DNA of 64,000 nt from Nostocales cyanobacterium HT-58-2 (GCA_002163975.1 CP019636.1:1959001-2023000); one strand, 5' to 3'. Shown: positions 27,357-37,184, counted from the stretch's first letter. Translations and numbers: made by a program. The notes: generated by a model from the letters alone, not told the origin.

Positions 27357-30300
27357 ATGAAAATTCTCCGCCTCGATCTGAAGCCAGTGGTAGGTGAGCG
27401 TGTAGAATTACGCGTCTTTCAGGATAACTCTAATAAATATGAGCCATCGCGTTCCTTTCCCTTGGGAGAAATCGCCAAACTGATTGAGAGGGCTGAAGGA
27501 GAATACTATGTTCCCTCCGATGTGGCGGGAAATTATGCTGAAATTGGGCAACAGCTGTACAAATGGTTGAATGGTGGAAGCAATAACGAGTTAAACAAAT
27601 TTGTGGATAGGTATGCACCAAGTGATGGAGTTGTCTTAGCAATAGCTGCAGCAAAAAGACTCGCTCATCTGCCTTGGGAAGTGCTACACGATGGCACAAA
27701 ATTTTTGGTTGAGCGTACTGTTGTGCCTGTGCGATGGGTGTCACAAGAAGACGAGGGAAAGATATTATCTGTTAATAATCCACGTAAAAACCGAGCGCTA
27801 AAAGTTCTGTTTATGGCTTCGTCGCCGATAGACATAAAACCGGAATTGAATTATGAAGCGGAGGAAGCACGCATTTTGAGCATTCTCGAAATGCAAGGGA
27901 TAGGTCGGCGAGATCTAGAATTGATAGTGGAAGAAAGCGGCTCCATATCAGGATTGGTTACATCAATCGAAAATAACAGCAGTGACCATTTGAACAGCAA
28001 ACTCAAAGATCCTTTTGACGTTTTACACCTAACAGGTCATGGTACTATCAAAGACTCAACCCCTTACTTTATCGCAGAGAAAGAAACCGGTGAAGCTGAT
28101 TATGTTAGCGCTAGCCAGATCATCCCCCCTGGCTTGAAAGGCTACCAACCCAAACTAGTATTTCTCTCAGCTTGTCACACTGGACAAGCAAGCAATTCGG
28201 GATCTGTGCCTTCAATGGCTGAGGAGTTGCTGAAATCAGGCGTGGAAGCAGTCTTGGGTTGGGGTTACACAGTTTCAGACGAAGGTGCAACAAAAGCAGT
28301 ACAAGCCTTGTATGAAGCACTGTTAAAAGGCAAGGAAGTAACTCACGCACTTGCACTAACCTACCTGGCATTAATTGAAGAAGAAAATAAAAAAAATAAA
28401 GAAAATAAGGCACGAGCTTGGCATTTATTACGGCTTTATACAGCACATAGTTTGCCAGGGAACCTAGTTACGCTATCTAACAGAAGACCAGCACGACCGC
28501 CATCAGTAGCCACCGAGTTTTTAGATCTAGACACCAAACAAATAAAAATTGCTACCCGTGAAAGTTTTGTGGGACGTCGCCGCCAATTGCAAAAGTGCTT
28601 GTGCTCACTACTTGGAGGAAATGAGGTAGAAGGAAATAAGGTAGCAATCTTAATTCATGGCATGGGTGGTTTAGGTAAAAGTAGTTTAGCAGCAAGATTG
28701 TGTGACAGACTTGCGAATTTCGAGCGAGTTGTCTGGCAAGGGAGAGTAGATGAACCAAAGTTAGTGAAGAAGTTATCAGAAATTAAGGTGGTGAGAAATA
28801 ACCAAAAACTACTAACAGAACTAACAGAAGACAATAAGGAATTGCGATATCGGTTGGAGTCGGTATTTGATGACCTATCAAATAATGGTGAAAAAAATTT
28901 TTTGTTGGTACTAGATGACTTTGAGGAGAATTTAGAACCCTGCGATGATGGGTATGCGCCCAAGCAATATGCACTAGACATCTTGAATGCAATATTTTGG
29001 GCAATAAAAAAAAGTAATCCTAGTTACGGCATCATTATTACCTGCCGTTACGATTTCAACTTTGAATACGATTCCGACGACCTTGGTAAATGGGAGGATG
29101 ATATCCACAAGCAACCATTGGATGCAATGCGAGGAGTAGATTTACAGAAAAAGTGGGATCGCTTAACTGCCTCTAATAAGAAGAAATCTCAGGAAGACGA
29201 TGAAAAGTGGCAGTCGCAAATGAAAAAGCTCGCAGACGGTAATCCTCGTTTGCTGGAGTTCCTATATGAGAAATTACAAAAATCAAGCGATAAAGTTGAG
29301 ACTCTCAAGCGTTTGGAAGCTAACCCTGTAGAATTGCAAAAGAAAGTCTTGACAGAAGAACTCGCAAAACAAATAGACCAGCCAATGCGAGAGATATTGC
29401 AACGGGGATTAATTTTTGAGTTACCAGTACCGAGGGAAGCATTAGAGAAGATTTGTGAAACTCTTGGCAGTTTTGCTCACTATGTTCACTATATTGATAA
29501 GGCTATTGACTTGGGACTGTTGGAAGTTAGTCCTGATGGATCGCTACGAGTACCCCGCATTTTGCTTTTAGAGAAGTTGGATGAAACCTCTTCACATCAT
29601 TTATATCAGCAAGCAACAGAAGTGTTGTATCGCCTCTGGTTCAAGCCAGAAGAAGAAAAAACCCCAGAGGAACGACTCTTGGAGATTTACCGGCTGGCTA
29701 AGCTAGGGAATGTAATAGAAATAGAAGTAGAAATGACAGAGATTTTGGCAAGGCGCTGGAACTCTAGAAGAAGTCGTTTGCGGGAAGTAGTGGAATTGTG
29801 TACATCAACCTTAGACGACTTGAAAAAGTTATATTCCGATGATGTACCTAAGAACCTCGTAACAAAAATTTACAATGTCCTAGCATTTTCAAACCTGTTG
29901 CAGGAAAACTATGGGGAGGCAATATCTAACTACAGCACACTCCAAAAGCAACTCTCGGAAGAGGAAGATCTTGACAAAGCTAAAACATTGGATGGTTTAG
30001 GTTACGTATACTCCTTGACTGGGAGGTATGAGGAAGCTAAAGAGATGCTTGAGCAAGCATTAAAGATCAGAAAAGAAAAACTTAAAGAGCACCCAGATAT
30101 AGCGCAAAGTCTCAGCCATTTAGCGTATTGGCATCGTGAACAATGTCATTGGGAAGAGGCTGAATTGTATTATGATGAAGCGTTGAAAATGTATCAACGA
30201 CTCTCAAACGAGGATAATCTTGTTATTGCTGAAAGTTACCACAATTTAGGTACGGTCTACTATGAGCAAGCACTCCATTACCAGGAGCAAGAACTCTCTG

Positions 30301-30872
30301 AAGATGAGCAAGAACTCTATAAAAAAGCTAAATGTCATTATCACCAAGCGTTAGATCGGAGTCAATCTTTACAACAACAGGAGACTCTATCTGTAGCTAC
30401 TTTTTTGAGTTCCTTAGCCAAAGTTTGCTATGCTCAGGAAAGTTATAAAGAAGCTCAAAACTTATTTGTCAAAGCCTTAAATATTAGAAGGCAACTGTTA
30501 GGCGATCACTTCAAAATAGTACAAGATACGAAAAACTTGGGTTTTACTAATTATACATTAGAACAGTATCCAGATGCTGAAAGGTATTTTTGTCAAGCAT
30601 TAAATACGATAAACCAACTGATAAAAAATGAAAATTCCTCATTAGATGAAAATCAGGATAAACTGGTTCGAGATGTAAAAGAGATTTTATGTGGATTAGA
30701 ATCTGTCTATAGAAAACAAAGTAATTCAGAGAAAGCTACAAAGCTAGGTTACCAAAAGCAAGAGATAGTAGACGACGAACAGGATACTATTTCTCGATCA
30801 AGTATATCTGAAATAATCAAAGCGGTCTTTAAATTGCTGGATTATGATAACAAAATTTACTACATCAACTAA
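27357..30872 (+). CDS. CHAT protease / NB-ARC-type NTPase / TPR protein
   Basis: 1,171 residues from ATG 27357 (MKILRLDLKPVVGERVELRV); the in-frame TTG at 27327 lacks a ribosome site. Residues 60-370 are a CHAT caspase-like protease: H228 in VLHLTGHG and C273 in LVFLSACHTGQ form the catalytic dyad. Residues 400-730 are a STAND NTPase: FVGRRRQLQ (404-412), Walker A GMGGLGKSS (435-443) and Walker B FLLVLDDFEE (515-524), then a winged-helix-like part. Residues about 835-1130 are TPRs (GRYEEAKEMLEQALKI, HWEEAELYYDEALKM). In such proteins TPRs sense a trigger, the NTPase oligomerises and CHAT cleaves a target, as in metazoan apoptosome-like systems and CHAT-based phage defence. The trigger and target here are unknown. 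Partner: the EACC1-like gene upstream. Confidence 0.93.
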   Translation: MKILRLDLKPVVGERVELRVFQDNSNKYEPSRSFPLGEIAKLIERAEGEYYVPSDVAGNYAEIGQQLYKWLNGGSNNELNKFVDRYAPSDGVVLAIAAAKRLAHLPWEVLHDGTKFLVERTVVPVRWVSQEDEGKILSVNNPRKNRALKVLFMASSPIDIKPELNYEAEEARILSILEMQGIGRRDLELIVEESGSISGLVTSIENNSSDHLNSKLKDPFDVLHLTGHGTIKDSTPYFIAEKETGEADYVSASQIIPPGLKGYQPKLVFLSACHTGQASNSGSVPSMAEELLKSGVEAVLGWGYTVSDEGATKAVQALYEALLKGKEVTHALALTYLALIEEENKKNKENKARAWHLLRLYTAHSLPGNLVTLSNRRPARPPSVATEFLDLDTKQIKIATRESFVGRRRQLQKCLCSLLGGNEVEGNKVAILIHGMGGLGKSSLAARLCDRLANFERVVWQGRVDEPKLVKKLSEIKVVRNNQKLLTELTEDNKELRYRLESVFDDLSNNGEKNFLLVLDDFEENLEPCDDGYAPKQYALDILNAIFWAIKKSNPSYGIIITCRYDFNFEYDSDDLGKWEDDIHKQPLDAMRGVDLQKKWDRLTASNKKKSQEDDEKWQSQMKKLADGNPRLLEFLYEKLQKSSDKVETLKRLEANPVELQKKVLTEELAKQIDQPMREILQRGLIFELPVPREALEKICETLGSFAHYVHYIDKAIDLGLLEVSPDGSLRVPRILLLEKLDETSSHHLYQQATEVLYRLWFKPEEEKTPEERLLEIYRLAKLGNVIEIEVEMTEILARRWNSRRSRLREVVELCTSTLDDLKKLYSDDVPKNLVTKIYNVLAFSNLLQENYGEAISNYSTLQKQLSEEEDLDKAKTLDGLGYVYSLTGRYEEAKEMLEQALKIRKEKLKEHPDIAQSLSHLAYWHREQCHWEEAELYYDEALKMYQRLSNEDNLVIAESYHNLGTVYYEQALHYQEQELSEDEQELYKKAKCHYHQALDRSQSLQQQETLSVATFLSSLAKVCYAQESYKEAQNLFVKALNIRRQLLGDHFKIVQDTKNLGFTNYTLEQYPDAERYFCQALNTINQLIKNENSSLDENQDKLVRDVKEILCGLESVYRKQSNSEKATKLGYQKQEIVDDEQDTISRSSISEIIKAVFKLLDYDNKIYYIN

Positions 30873-30971
30873 GAGAAAAATCCTGAAATTACAGTATTCC
30901 TAATTGAGTACACTAAACAGAATTAAAAATGAAAAAGTTTTCTGTGCAAAGCTTTACATACCTTCAACGGG

Positions 30972-31283
30972 CTACTCACAGCAATTACTAGATGCATAAG
31001 AACATGGTAATATTAGATAGCTGCAACCCCTTCTAGTTCTACGACACACCCAACAATTAGCCGTATCGTCCGCTTGTTTGTTACCAGTGCTAGGAATTCG
31101 GTTCACTTTTGGTGGAGTTGGTTTTTGCTTGTGATTTGTAACACATCTGGAAACAGAATTCGCTCCTTTTTCTGTGTTTCCTTTTAAAGGACGGGCATCA
31201 GTCGCACTACTGCTAATCGCAGTAATACCAATCATTACAATGATAGATATCGCATTTTTTACGAGCCTTTTTTTATTATTCAT
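30972..31283 (-). CDS. Secreted cysteine-rich small protein
   Basis: 103 residues. Residues 1-30 form a Sec signal peptide (basic start KKRLVK, hydrophobic AISIIVMIGITAIS, cleavage near ATDA-RP). The mature part is short, proline/lysine-rich, and carries seven cysteines (47, 77, 80, 87, 94, 101, 102), with C-W-V-C and a terminal C-C-E. The pattern suggests disulphide bonding or metal binding in the periplasm or outside. It ends 100 bp from the convergent CHAT gene. No family recognised. It could be an unrelated envelope protein. Confidence 0.65.
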   Translation of the reverse strand: MNNKKRLVKNAISIIVMIGITAISSSATDARPLKGNTEKGANSVSRCVTNHKQKPTPPKVNRIPSTGNKQADDTANCWVCRRTRRGCSYLILPCSYASSNCCE

Positions 31284-32222
31284 GGTTTTGTAAATCCTCG
31301 CTTGATTCTTACATGATAAATGAATAGCTTTGGCACTTTATCAGTTTTCTTTTGTGGTATCTATTCCCTTCATTCCGCCACATAAGCTTTTAAAGCTATA
31401 GAATATAAAACCTTTTTCATATAAATTCAAATGAATTATTGTTAATAAAATAACTCAGCATATCAAGTCTATCCACTAGCTTCAAATTAAGAGTAGAAAC
31501 TGGCGTAGTAATAATTTTGATGTATTAACTTTAGCTCTTACTTTACTTACACTTTTAACACTCTGGTATTAGTTTCTATTCTTCAGAGGAAAATGTCAAT
31601 ATGCGGTTGTGTTACAAAAAATTGTTGAGAACAAAAGCTTTATAGAAACTCAAATAGGTAGTTTCTGCTCTTTCACTCATCAAGAAATTGCTTGAATTGA
31701 AAGATTGCTTTTTTGTCGTTTTTCTTATCTTTAAACTTATTTAATAAATGCAAGAATATTCAACTTATGCACTGATAAGGTGGAAGACAGATGAGAGATG
31801 TAGATGATTTCTACCAACAATTGGGAGATCACATGGCAACAAGTACCGCATCTACCATCAATGAGGGGTGAATGCCGCAGTACGTCGCTTGATGCATTGA
31901 TATTTCCCTGAATTATGTTCAGAAGCGCCTGAATTACAAACAAAAATTTCTGATTTAAACAACACTGGGAGCAAAGCCGAACCAGCCAAAGGTTCTACCC
32001 AAAGCCTTGGAGACAATAAGGACGCTTATATTTCCACTAATTGCCAAAATGTCAACCTATCATGAGACATAATTTTCACCCCAGCGATTTGATAAGTATA
32101 GCCGCACCTTTGAGGGTGTCAGCAACGTTACAATGTTTTACACAGGTCTAATCCCATAGCAGTTCTTTCAGGCTCTGGTAGACTTAACTTAATTAAACAA
32201 TTTGCAAAGGAGAGTCACACCC
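31284..32222. other. Long intergenic region with possible gene remnant
   Basis: 940 bp, AT-rich from 31284 to 31780 with no coding pattern. A decayed reading frame is marked separately (31791-32065). The last 150 bp should hold the petM promoter and leader, with AAAGGAGAG about 10 nt before the petM ATG. Confidence 0.5.
31791..32065 (+). pseudogene. Decayed small reading frame, unknown origin
   Basis: ATG 31791 reads MRDVDDFYQQLGDHMATSTA and STINEG before a stop. After a frame change, a protein-like stretch continues (CSEAPELQTKISDLNNTGSK ... YISTNCQNVNLS) to TGA 32065. Codon use looks coding, but at least one frameshift and one stop break it. I do not recognise the protein; it could be chance. 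Confidence 0.3.
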
Positions 32223-32336
32223 ATGGGCGGCGAAATGTTGAATGCAGCTTTATTATCTTTCGGTTTAATCTTCGTTGGTTGGGCTTTGGGTGTTTTGTTG
32301 CTCAAAGTTCAAGGTGCAGAAGAGGAATCTCTTTAG
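32223..32336 (+). CDS. petM: Cytochrome b6f complex subunit 7 (PetM)
   Basis: 37 residues: [20 protein letters not shown], then [17 protein letters not shown]. One membrane helix (about 7-28) with a short acidic stromal/cytoplasmic tail. It is a small peripheral subunit of the thylakoid cytochrome b6f complex, which passes electrons from plastoquinol to plastocyanin or cytochrome c6. AAAGGAGAG precedes the ATG. The ycf39-type gene follows 141 bp later on the same strand, an association I recall from other cyanobacteria. Confidence 0.95.
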   Translation: MGGEMLNAALLSFGLIFVGWALGVLLLKVQGAEEESL

Positions 32337-32477
32337 GAAAGTGTTCATTGAGACAAGAGACACCTAAGAAGTCTCTTTGTCTCATAGACACGGGTGAGAA
32401 GAATGTAAACTTTTGTTTGCATAGGCGATTCTGATAAGATTTTATTCATAAAAGTTTAAATTTTGTAAAAAGCCCTC

Positions 32478-33467
32478 ATGACATTATTAATAATTGGTGC
32501 CACTGGCACCTTAGGGAGACAAGTGGCTCGTCGTGCGATCGATGAGGGATATAAAGTCCGCTGTCTTGTCCGGAGTGCCAAGAAAGCCACATTTCTAAAG
32601 GAGTGGGGTGCGGAACTCGTACCGGGAGATTTGTGTTATCCAGAGACACTGAAGGCAGCCCTTGAGGGTGTCACAGCAGTGATTGATGCAGCAACGTCTC
32701 GTCCTACAGATTCACTTAGTATTAAACAAGTAGACTGGGAAGGCAAGGTCTCTTTGATTCAGGAGTCTCTTGCTGCGGGTGTAGAACGTTTTATCTTTTT
32801 CTCAATTTTGGATACTGAAAAGTACCCAGAAGTTCCGCTCATGGAAATCAAGCGGTGTACAGAGCTATTTTTAGCTGAATCTGGTTTAAATTACACAGTA
32901 TTGCGTCTAGCTGGCTTCATGCAAGGCTTGATTGGTCAATATGGAATTCCCATCTTGGAAGGACAACCTGTTTGGGTCACAGGTGAGTCTTCTCCCATTG
33001 CCTACATGGATACTCAAGACATTGCTAAATTTGCCATTCGTGCTTTGAAAGTGCCAGAAACAGAAAAGCAAACTTTTCCCATCGTAGGAACTCGTGCTTG
33101 GAGTGCAGAAGAAATTATTAGTCTGTGCGAGCGCTTATCTGGAAAAGAAGCACGGATCACGCGTATGCCTATCAACTTGCTGCGTACCATGCGCCATGTC
33201 ATACGCTTCTTTCAATGGGGATGGAATGTCGCAGACAGACTTACCTTTACAGAGGTCATAGCAAGTGGTAGACCACTAAACGCACCAATGGCTGAGGTTT
33301 ACAAGGTCTTTGGATTAGATCCAAAAGAAACTACGACCTTAGAAAGTTACCTGCAAGAGTATTTCAACCGAATCATGAAGAAGCTTAAGGAGTTAGACTA
33401 CGAGAAAATTCAGACCAAAAAGCAAAAACCAAAAAGGTCTCCCTTTAAGAAAGTTAACACTCAGTAG
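32478..33467 (+). CDS. ycf39: Ycf39-type NAD(P)-binding photosystem II assembly factor
   Basis: 329 residues of the atypical short-chain dehydrogenase (NmrA-like) fold. LLIIGATGTLGRQVARRA with GATGTLG (7-13) binds the cofactor; VRCLVRSAKKATFLKEWGAE, PGDLCYPETLKAAL and VERFIFFSIL follow, and the C-terminal RMPINLLRTMRHVIRFFQWG segment is typical of Ycf39/HCF244. The family helps insert chlorophyll and assemble the D1 protein with high-light-inducible proteins at the thylakoid. The lysine-rich tail (KKQKPKRSPFKK) is longer than I would expect. It follows petM. Confidence 0.92.
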   Translation: MTLLIIGATGTLGRQVARRAIDEGYKVRCLVRSAKKATFLKEWGAELVPGDLCYPETLKAALEGVTAVIDAATSRPTDSLSIKQVDWEGKVSLIQESLAAGVERFIFFSILDTEKYPEVPLMEIKRCTELFLAESGLNYTVLRLAGFMQGLIGQYGIPILEGQPVWVTGESSPIAYMDTQDIAKFAIRALKVPETEKQTFPIVGTRAWSAEEIISLCERLSGKEARITRMPINLLRTMRHVIRFFQWGWNVADRLTFTEVIASGRPLNAPMAEVYKVFGLDPKETTTLESYLQEYFNRIMKKLKELDYEKIQTKKQKPKRSPFKKVNTQ

Positions 33468-33590
33468 TCATGAGTCATGACTCAATAGTCATGATACAAA
33501 TCACAAAACACTAATGACTAAATTGTCAAAAATGTGTAACGATTAACATAATAAAGCACGTCACCATACATAATAGCTGGATATTTGAGT

Positions 33591-34508
33591 GTGCCCAAAG
33601 CAGGCATTATCTACAATGACGTTAAGCCGATAGCGGGCCGAATCGCTATCGAACTGAAAGACAAGTTTACCGCTGCAGGTTGGGATGTCTGCATCACAAC
33701 AGGCGCTGGTGGAATACTGGGTTATTCTACTCCAGAAAGCCCCGTATGCCACACCCCGATTGAGGGACTAACACCTCCTGGATTCGATTCAGACATGAAG
33801 TTTGCGGTGGTGTTAGGGGGAGACGGTACAGTTCTGGCTGCTACTCGTTTGGTCGCCCCTTGTGGTATCCCAATTTTAACGGTGAATACTGGTCACATGG
33901 GGTTTTTGACGGAAACTTACCTCAATCAATTGCCTCAAGCAATCGAACAGTTGCTCTCGGGCAATTATGAGATTGAGGAAAGAGCGATGCTCACCATCAA
34001 GGTTTCCCGGGAAAACAATGTCCTGTGGGAGGCTCTATGCTTGAACGAGATGGTGCTGCACCGGGAACCATTGACCTCTATGTGTCATTTTGAAATAGCA
34101 GTCGGTCGGCATGCACCAGTAGACATTGCAGCTGATGGCGTGATTATATCTACACCAACTGGTTCAACAGCATATTCGTTGAGTGCTGGTGGTCCTGTTG
34201 TCACCCCTGGCGTACCCGTGTTGCAGCTTGTACCCATCTGTCCCCACTCCCTAGCATCAAGGGCTTTGGTGTTTCCAGATAGTGAGCCAGTCAACATCTA
34301 CCCAGTGAATACTCCTCGGTTGGTCATGGTTGTGGATGGTAACGGGGGATGCTATGTTCTCCCAGATGATCGGGTTTATGTAGAAAAATCAAACTACCGT
34401 GCCCGGTTCATTCGCCTGCAACCACCAGAATTTTTCCGAATTTTACGAGAAAAACTGGGTTGGGGTTTACCACACATTGCGAAACCCACCTCTGTGGAAT
34501 TACCTTAA
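33591..34508 (+). CDS. nadK: NAD kinase
   Basis: 305 residues from GTG 33591 ([20 protein letters not shown]), which matches the usual N-terminus better than the TTG at 33585. It phosphorylates NAD to NADP with ATP or polyphosphate. [14 protein letters not shown] carries the GGDG signature; TGHMGFLTE, the NEMVLHRE segment, [21 protein letters not shown] and the C-terminal GNGG strand are all present. Filamentous cyanobacteria have two NAD kinases; the subgroup was not determined. Confidence 0.96.
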   Translation: MPKAGIIYNDVKPIAGRIAIELKDKFTAAGWDVCITTGAGGILGYSTPESPVCHTPIEGLTPPGFDSDMKFAVVLGGDGTVLAATRLVAPCGIPILTVNTGHMGFLTETYLNQLPQAIEQLLSGNYEIEERAMLTIKVSRENNVLWEALCLNEMVLHREPLTSMCHFEIAVGRHAPVDIAADGVIISTPTGSTAYSLSAGGPVVTPGVPVLQLVPICPHSLASRALVFPDSEPVNIYPVNTPRLVMVVDGNGGCYVLPDDRVYVEKSNYRARFIRLQPPEFFRILREKLGWGLPHIAKPTSVELP

Positions 34509-34802
34509 TAGAATTTTAGATTTTGGATGAGTGGTGAACTAGTGCGTAGCTTCTTTGCTATTGAGAAGGGTTGTGCACAAGCTCCACTCATCACTATGTT
34601 CATAAGCCAGACCAGCCAAATGCTTAATAAGTGATTAAAATGACTGTATCTATTGCTTTTTTTGGCTGATACTTGTACGTGCTAAAACATGGTAGGTAGA
34701 AAGCGTGTTAAGTCAGGATTGATCTATCACCAAAAACCCGGAAATTGCACCTCTACCAACTCGACCAAATCCAAAATCTAAAATCGAACATCAAAAATCA
34801 AT
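34509..34802. other. Intergenic region upstream of nblR
   Basis: 294 bp. The last 40 bp are AAATCTAAAATC-type heptameric repeat units directly before the ATG at 34803. No ribosome binding site of AGGAGG type is seen there, and no NtcA box (GTA-N8-TAC) could be confirmed. Nothing else recognisable. Confidence 0.45.
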
Positions 34803-35489
34803 ATGACACTTGCTCATAGCCCTTGTGTTTTGGTGATTGAAAGCGACGAGAGCCTGGCAAATCAGCTTGCTTTCGATTTGAAAGAAGCTGGGTATGACCC
34901 CATTGTGGCTCACGATGGGGTCAACGGTATACAACATAGCCGCGATCGCCAGCCTGCTCTAGTTGTTATTGACCGAATGCTAGCAGGAGAATCAGGGCTC
35001 TCGCTGTGTAAAAATTTTAGAACCACCGGAATGCGATCGCCCGTACTTGTGCTTATGGCACGGGATACAGTTGACGACCGCGTAGCTTGCTTAGAAGCTG
35101 GAGCCGATGATTACATTCTCAAGCCTTACCGCTCTGAGGATTTTTTAAACCTGGTTCGCCTCTATTTAAAGCCTGATATCGATACTTCCGAGCAGTTACG
35201 TTTTGGCGACCTAGTTTTAGATATAGCAACTCGCCGTGCCATACTCAATGGACGGGCGATCGACTTAACAATGAAGGAATTTGAACTGCTCAAGTATCTA
35301 ATGGAACATCCTCGTGAAGTATTAACCCGCGAACAAATTCTGGAAAATGTTTGGGGTTACGACTTTATGGGTGAGTCGAATGTGATTGAAGTGTACATTC
35401 GCTACTTACGACTGAAAATAGAAGATGAAGGGCAAAAGCGCCTCATTCAAACGGTGCGAGGTGTAGGTTATGTATTAAGAGAAACGTGA
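34803..35489 (+). CDS. nblR: NblR-type OmpR-family response regulator
   Basis: 228 residues. Residues 8-122 are a receiver domain (VLVIESDESLANQLAFDLKE; D57 in VVIDRMLAGESG is the probable phosphorylation or signal site; ILKPYRSEDF holds the conserved lysine). Residues 130-226 are an OmpR winged helix (IDLTMKEFELLKYLMEHPRE, VWGYDF, VIEVYIRYLRLKIE, RLIQTVRGVGYVLRE). The sequence closely follows Nostoc NblR as I recall it. NblR controls phycobilisome breakdown and survival under nutrient or light stress. No sensor kinase gene is adjacent, as usual for NblR. Confidence 0.88.
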   Translation: MTLAHSPCVLVIESDESLANQLAFDLKEAGYDPIVAHDGVNGIQHSRDRQPALVVIDRMLAGESGLSLCKNFRTTGMRSPVLVLMARDTVDDRVACLEAGADDYILKPYRSEDFLNLVRLYLKPDIDTSEQLRFGDLVLDIATRRAILNGRAIDLTMKEFELLKYLMEHPREVLTREQILENVWGYDFMGESNVIEVYIRYLRLKIEDEGQKRLIQTVRGVGYVLRET

Positions 35490-35541
35490 AGAGGAGTTGG
35501 GACATAGGCAAAGATGAGGAGAATCATAAATTATGAGTGCT

Positions 35542-35608
35542 AAATGATGAATTATGAAATAATATAGAGCCTCTAGTTTCATAATTTATGGTTCATAATT
35601 CATCATTT
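35542..35608. repeat. Inverted repeat of the TTCATAATTCAT type
   Basis: AAATGATGAATTATGAA (35542-35558) and its exact reverse complement (35592-35608, followed by TTT) enclose 33 bp. It lies after nblR and may end its transcript. It shares its repeated phrase with 20054-20100. Confidence 0.7.
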
Positions 35609-35631
35609 TTTGGATTCATGAGAAAAGTGCT

Positions 35632-36189
35632 ATGATGATTCGGTCATATTTGCTCTTAATCGTTTTCGGCGTTTTGCTAGCGGGCTGTTCTTTGCCTACA
35701 CCAGCAGTACCTCCCACTGATACGCCTACTTCTCAAACTCAATCACCAATGTATTCACAAGGTACACCACCCACTCGGAATGCTGGGCAAGAACTCCCAA
35801 TTTCAGCTGTGGCGATTGTTCCCGATGGCACAAAAATTGAGCTAGAAGTCGCACGAACACCACAACAGCAAGCAATGGGGTTGATGTATCGACCTGCTCT
35901 GCCCGATAATCGGGGAATGCTGTTTCAGTTCCCATCACCGTTTCAAGCCAGTTTCTGGATGAAAAATGTACCCGTAGCACTGGATATGGTATTTTTGCGA
36001 GATGGGGTAGTTCAGTATGTTGCAGCTTCCGTACCTGCCTGCAATAGTGATCCTTGTCCCACCTATGGTCCCGAGACGCCAATCAACCAAGTGATTGAAC
36101 TGCGTTCTGGACGAGCAGCGGAGTTGGGTTTGGCAGTTGGCTCTCGTGTTAAGATTGAATTCCCAAATTCCGGTTTTTTGCGCAAATAA
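35632..36189 (+). CDS. DUF192 lipoprotein
   Basis: 185 residues. The N-terminus SYLLLIVFGVLLAGCS is a lipoprotein signal (lipobox LAGC, Cys at about 19), followed by a proline/threonine/serine-rich linker (about 20-50). Residues 60-180 are a DUF192 domain: GTKIELEVARTPQQQAMGLMYRP with the basic-rich strand, MLFQFPSPFQASFWMKNVPVALDMVFL and V-x-Y-V-AASVPACNSDPCPTYGP. The domain is small, beta-rich and of unknown function; it often lies exported in the envelope. The gene lies 140 bp after nblR, across the inverted repeat 35542-35608. Confidence 0.92.
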   Translation: MMIRSYLLLIVFGVLLAGCSLPTPAVPPTDTPTSQTQSPMYSQGTPPTRNAGQELPISAVAIVPDGTKIELEVARTPQQQAMGLMYRPALPDNRGMLFQFPSPFQASFWMKNVPVALDMVFLRDGVVQYVAASVPACNSDPCPTYGPETPINQVIELRSGRAAELGLAVGSRVKIEFPNSGFLRK

Positions 36190-36683
36190 AGATTTGTGTC
36201 TTGCTCAGTTGCAAACTTGACCTAGTCTCGTTTTTATCATTTTTGTATCAATCAGGATTGCGTCATCTGGTAAATAAATTTATGCTTCTTACAAAGAGCC
36301 TAGTTTTTCCAAAGTAGGATAACAGATTTTACAGTAAATAACAAAAAATCATCCTTTAGACATACGTGTAAAGAGTAGTCAATAAGGGAGTATAAGCTTA
36401 AGGAATCTTCCCTAGTACAGGTGTAGTTAACTAGAGTACTGAAGTAAAAAAGATAAAGCCAGATTAACCTGAGAGTTGTGCTGCTTAAGACTGAATAAGA
36501 CAAGTGGCAATATTATTTATTCTTTCATAAAATGCTTTTTTTGGAAAACACAAGACTAAAGCTTGCTGGGATATTTACCTAGTAATAGTTGAGTGACAGG
36601 TGAAATATTGGCTACTTGTAACTAGTGATTCATGGAGAATTGAAATATAAAAGTACACACGATCTCAGGAGGTGCAGTATAAA
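36190..36683. other. Intergenic region, no gene seen
   Basis: 494 bp, AT-rich, with no coding frame or RNA gene that I can support. AGGAGG at 36667-36672 belongs to the next gene. Confidence 0.5.
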
Positions 36684-36875
36684 GTGTCACCATCAACATA
36701 TTCTAGATTTATTCGTTTCTTGCAGGAAGATTTGTCAATTTCCACAGCTTGCATTGCAGTTGCTCTTCGTCATCGGGAGCAAGACCCAGGTCCTTTGCCA
36801 ATGATTCTTTGGCAATATGGCTTAATTACCATAGAACAATTAGAACAAATCTATGACTGGCTGGAGACAGCATAG
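36684..36875 (+). CDS. DUF2949 family small protein
   Basis: 63 residues from GTG 36684 (VSPSTYSRFIRFLQEDLSIS). AGGAGG at 36667-36672 is 11 nt upstream; the earlier in-frame GTG at 36672 overlaps that ribosome binding site and cannot be the start. The pattern FLQEDLSISTACIAVALRHR, EQDPGPLPMILWQYGLIT and LEQIYDWLE fits the DUF2949 family, short soluble helical proteins found mostly in cyanobacteria, of unknown function. A strong terminator follows at 36979. Confidence 0.88.
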   Translation: MSPSTYSRFIRFLQEDLSISTACIAVALRHREQDPGPLPMILWQYGLITIEQLEQIYDWLETA

Positions 36876-36978
36876 GAATGATTAGCTTGTTCAGGAGAAT
36901 CGAACTATGCTCCATAGACGGAAATGCCTTTTACTAAAGTTAGTAGGTGAAATAAAAAATAATAAATATAACTTATAC

Positions 36979-37013
36979 AAAGAGCGAGTTGAAAATTCAA
37001 CTCGCTCTTTTGA
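36979..37013 (+). terminator. Rho-independent terminator after the DUF2949 gene
   Basis: AAAGAGCGAGTTGAA and its reverse complement form a 14-15 bp stem with a very short loop, followed by TTTTGATTTTG. It lies 104 bp after the stop at 36875. Confidence 0.85.
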
Positions 37014-37111
37014 TTTTGTTAATCATTAACTATAGGAATCCGGTTTAATTTTTCAAAAGATACAAGAGTGTATTATGCGAGAGTACAGCACCAAACCCTT
37101 GATGATGGTGC

Positions 37112-37184
37112 GTTACGGCTATGTAAGGATTTGAAAGTTTGACAGACTGAGAGCTTGCCGCAGGGATTGTATTTGTTGGTGCGT
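37112..37184. repeat. Dispersed 73-bp repeat, copy 1
   Basis: GTTACGGCTATGTAAGGATT, TGAAAGTTTGACAGACTGAG and, after a variable part, TTTGTTGGTGCGT. A second copy is at 45292-45365. The first 45 bp are identical in the two copies; the middle differs. Confidence 0.8.
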
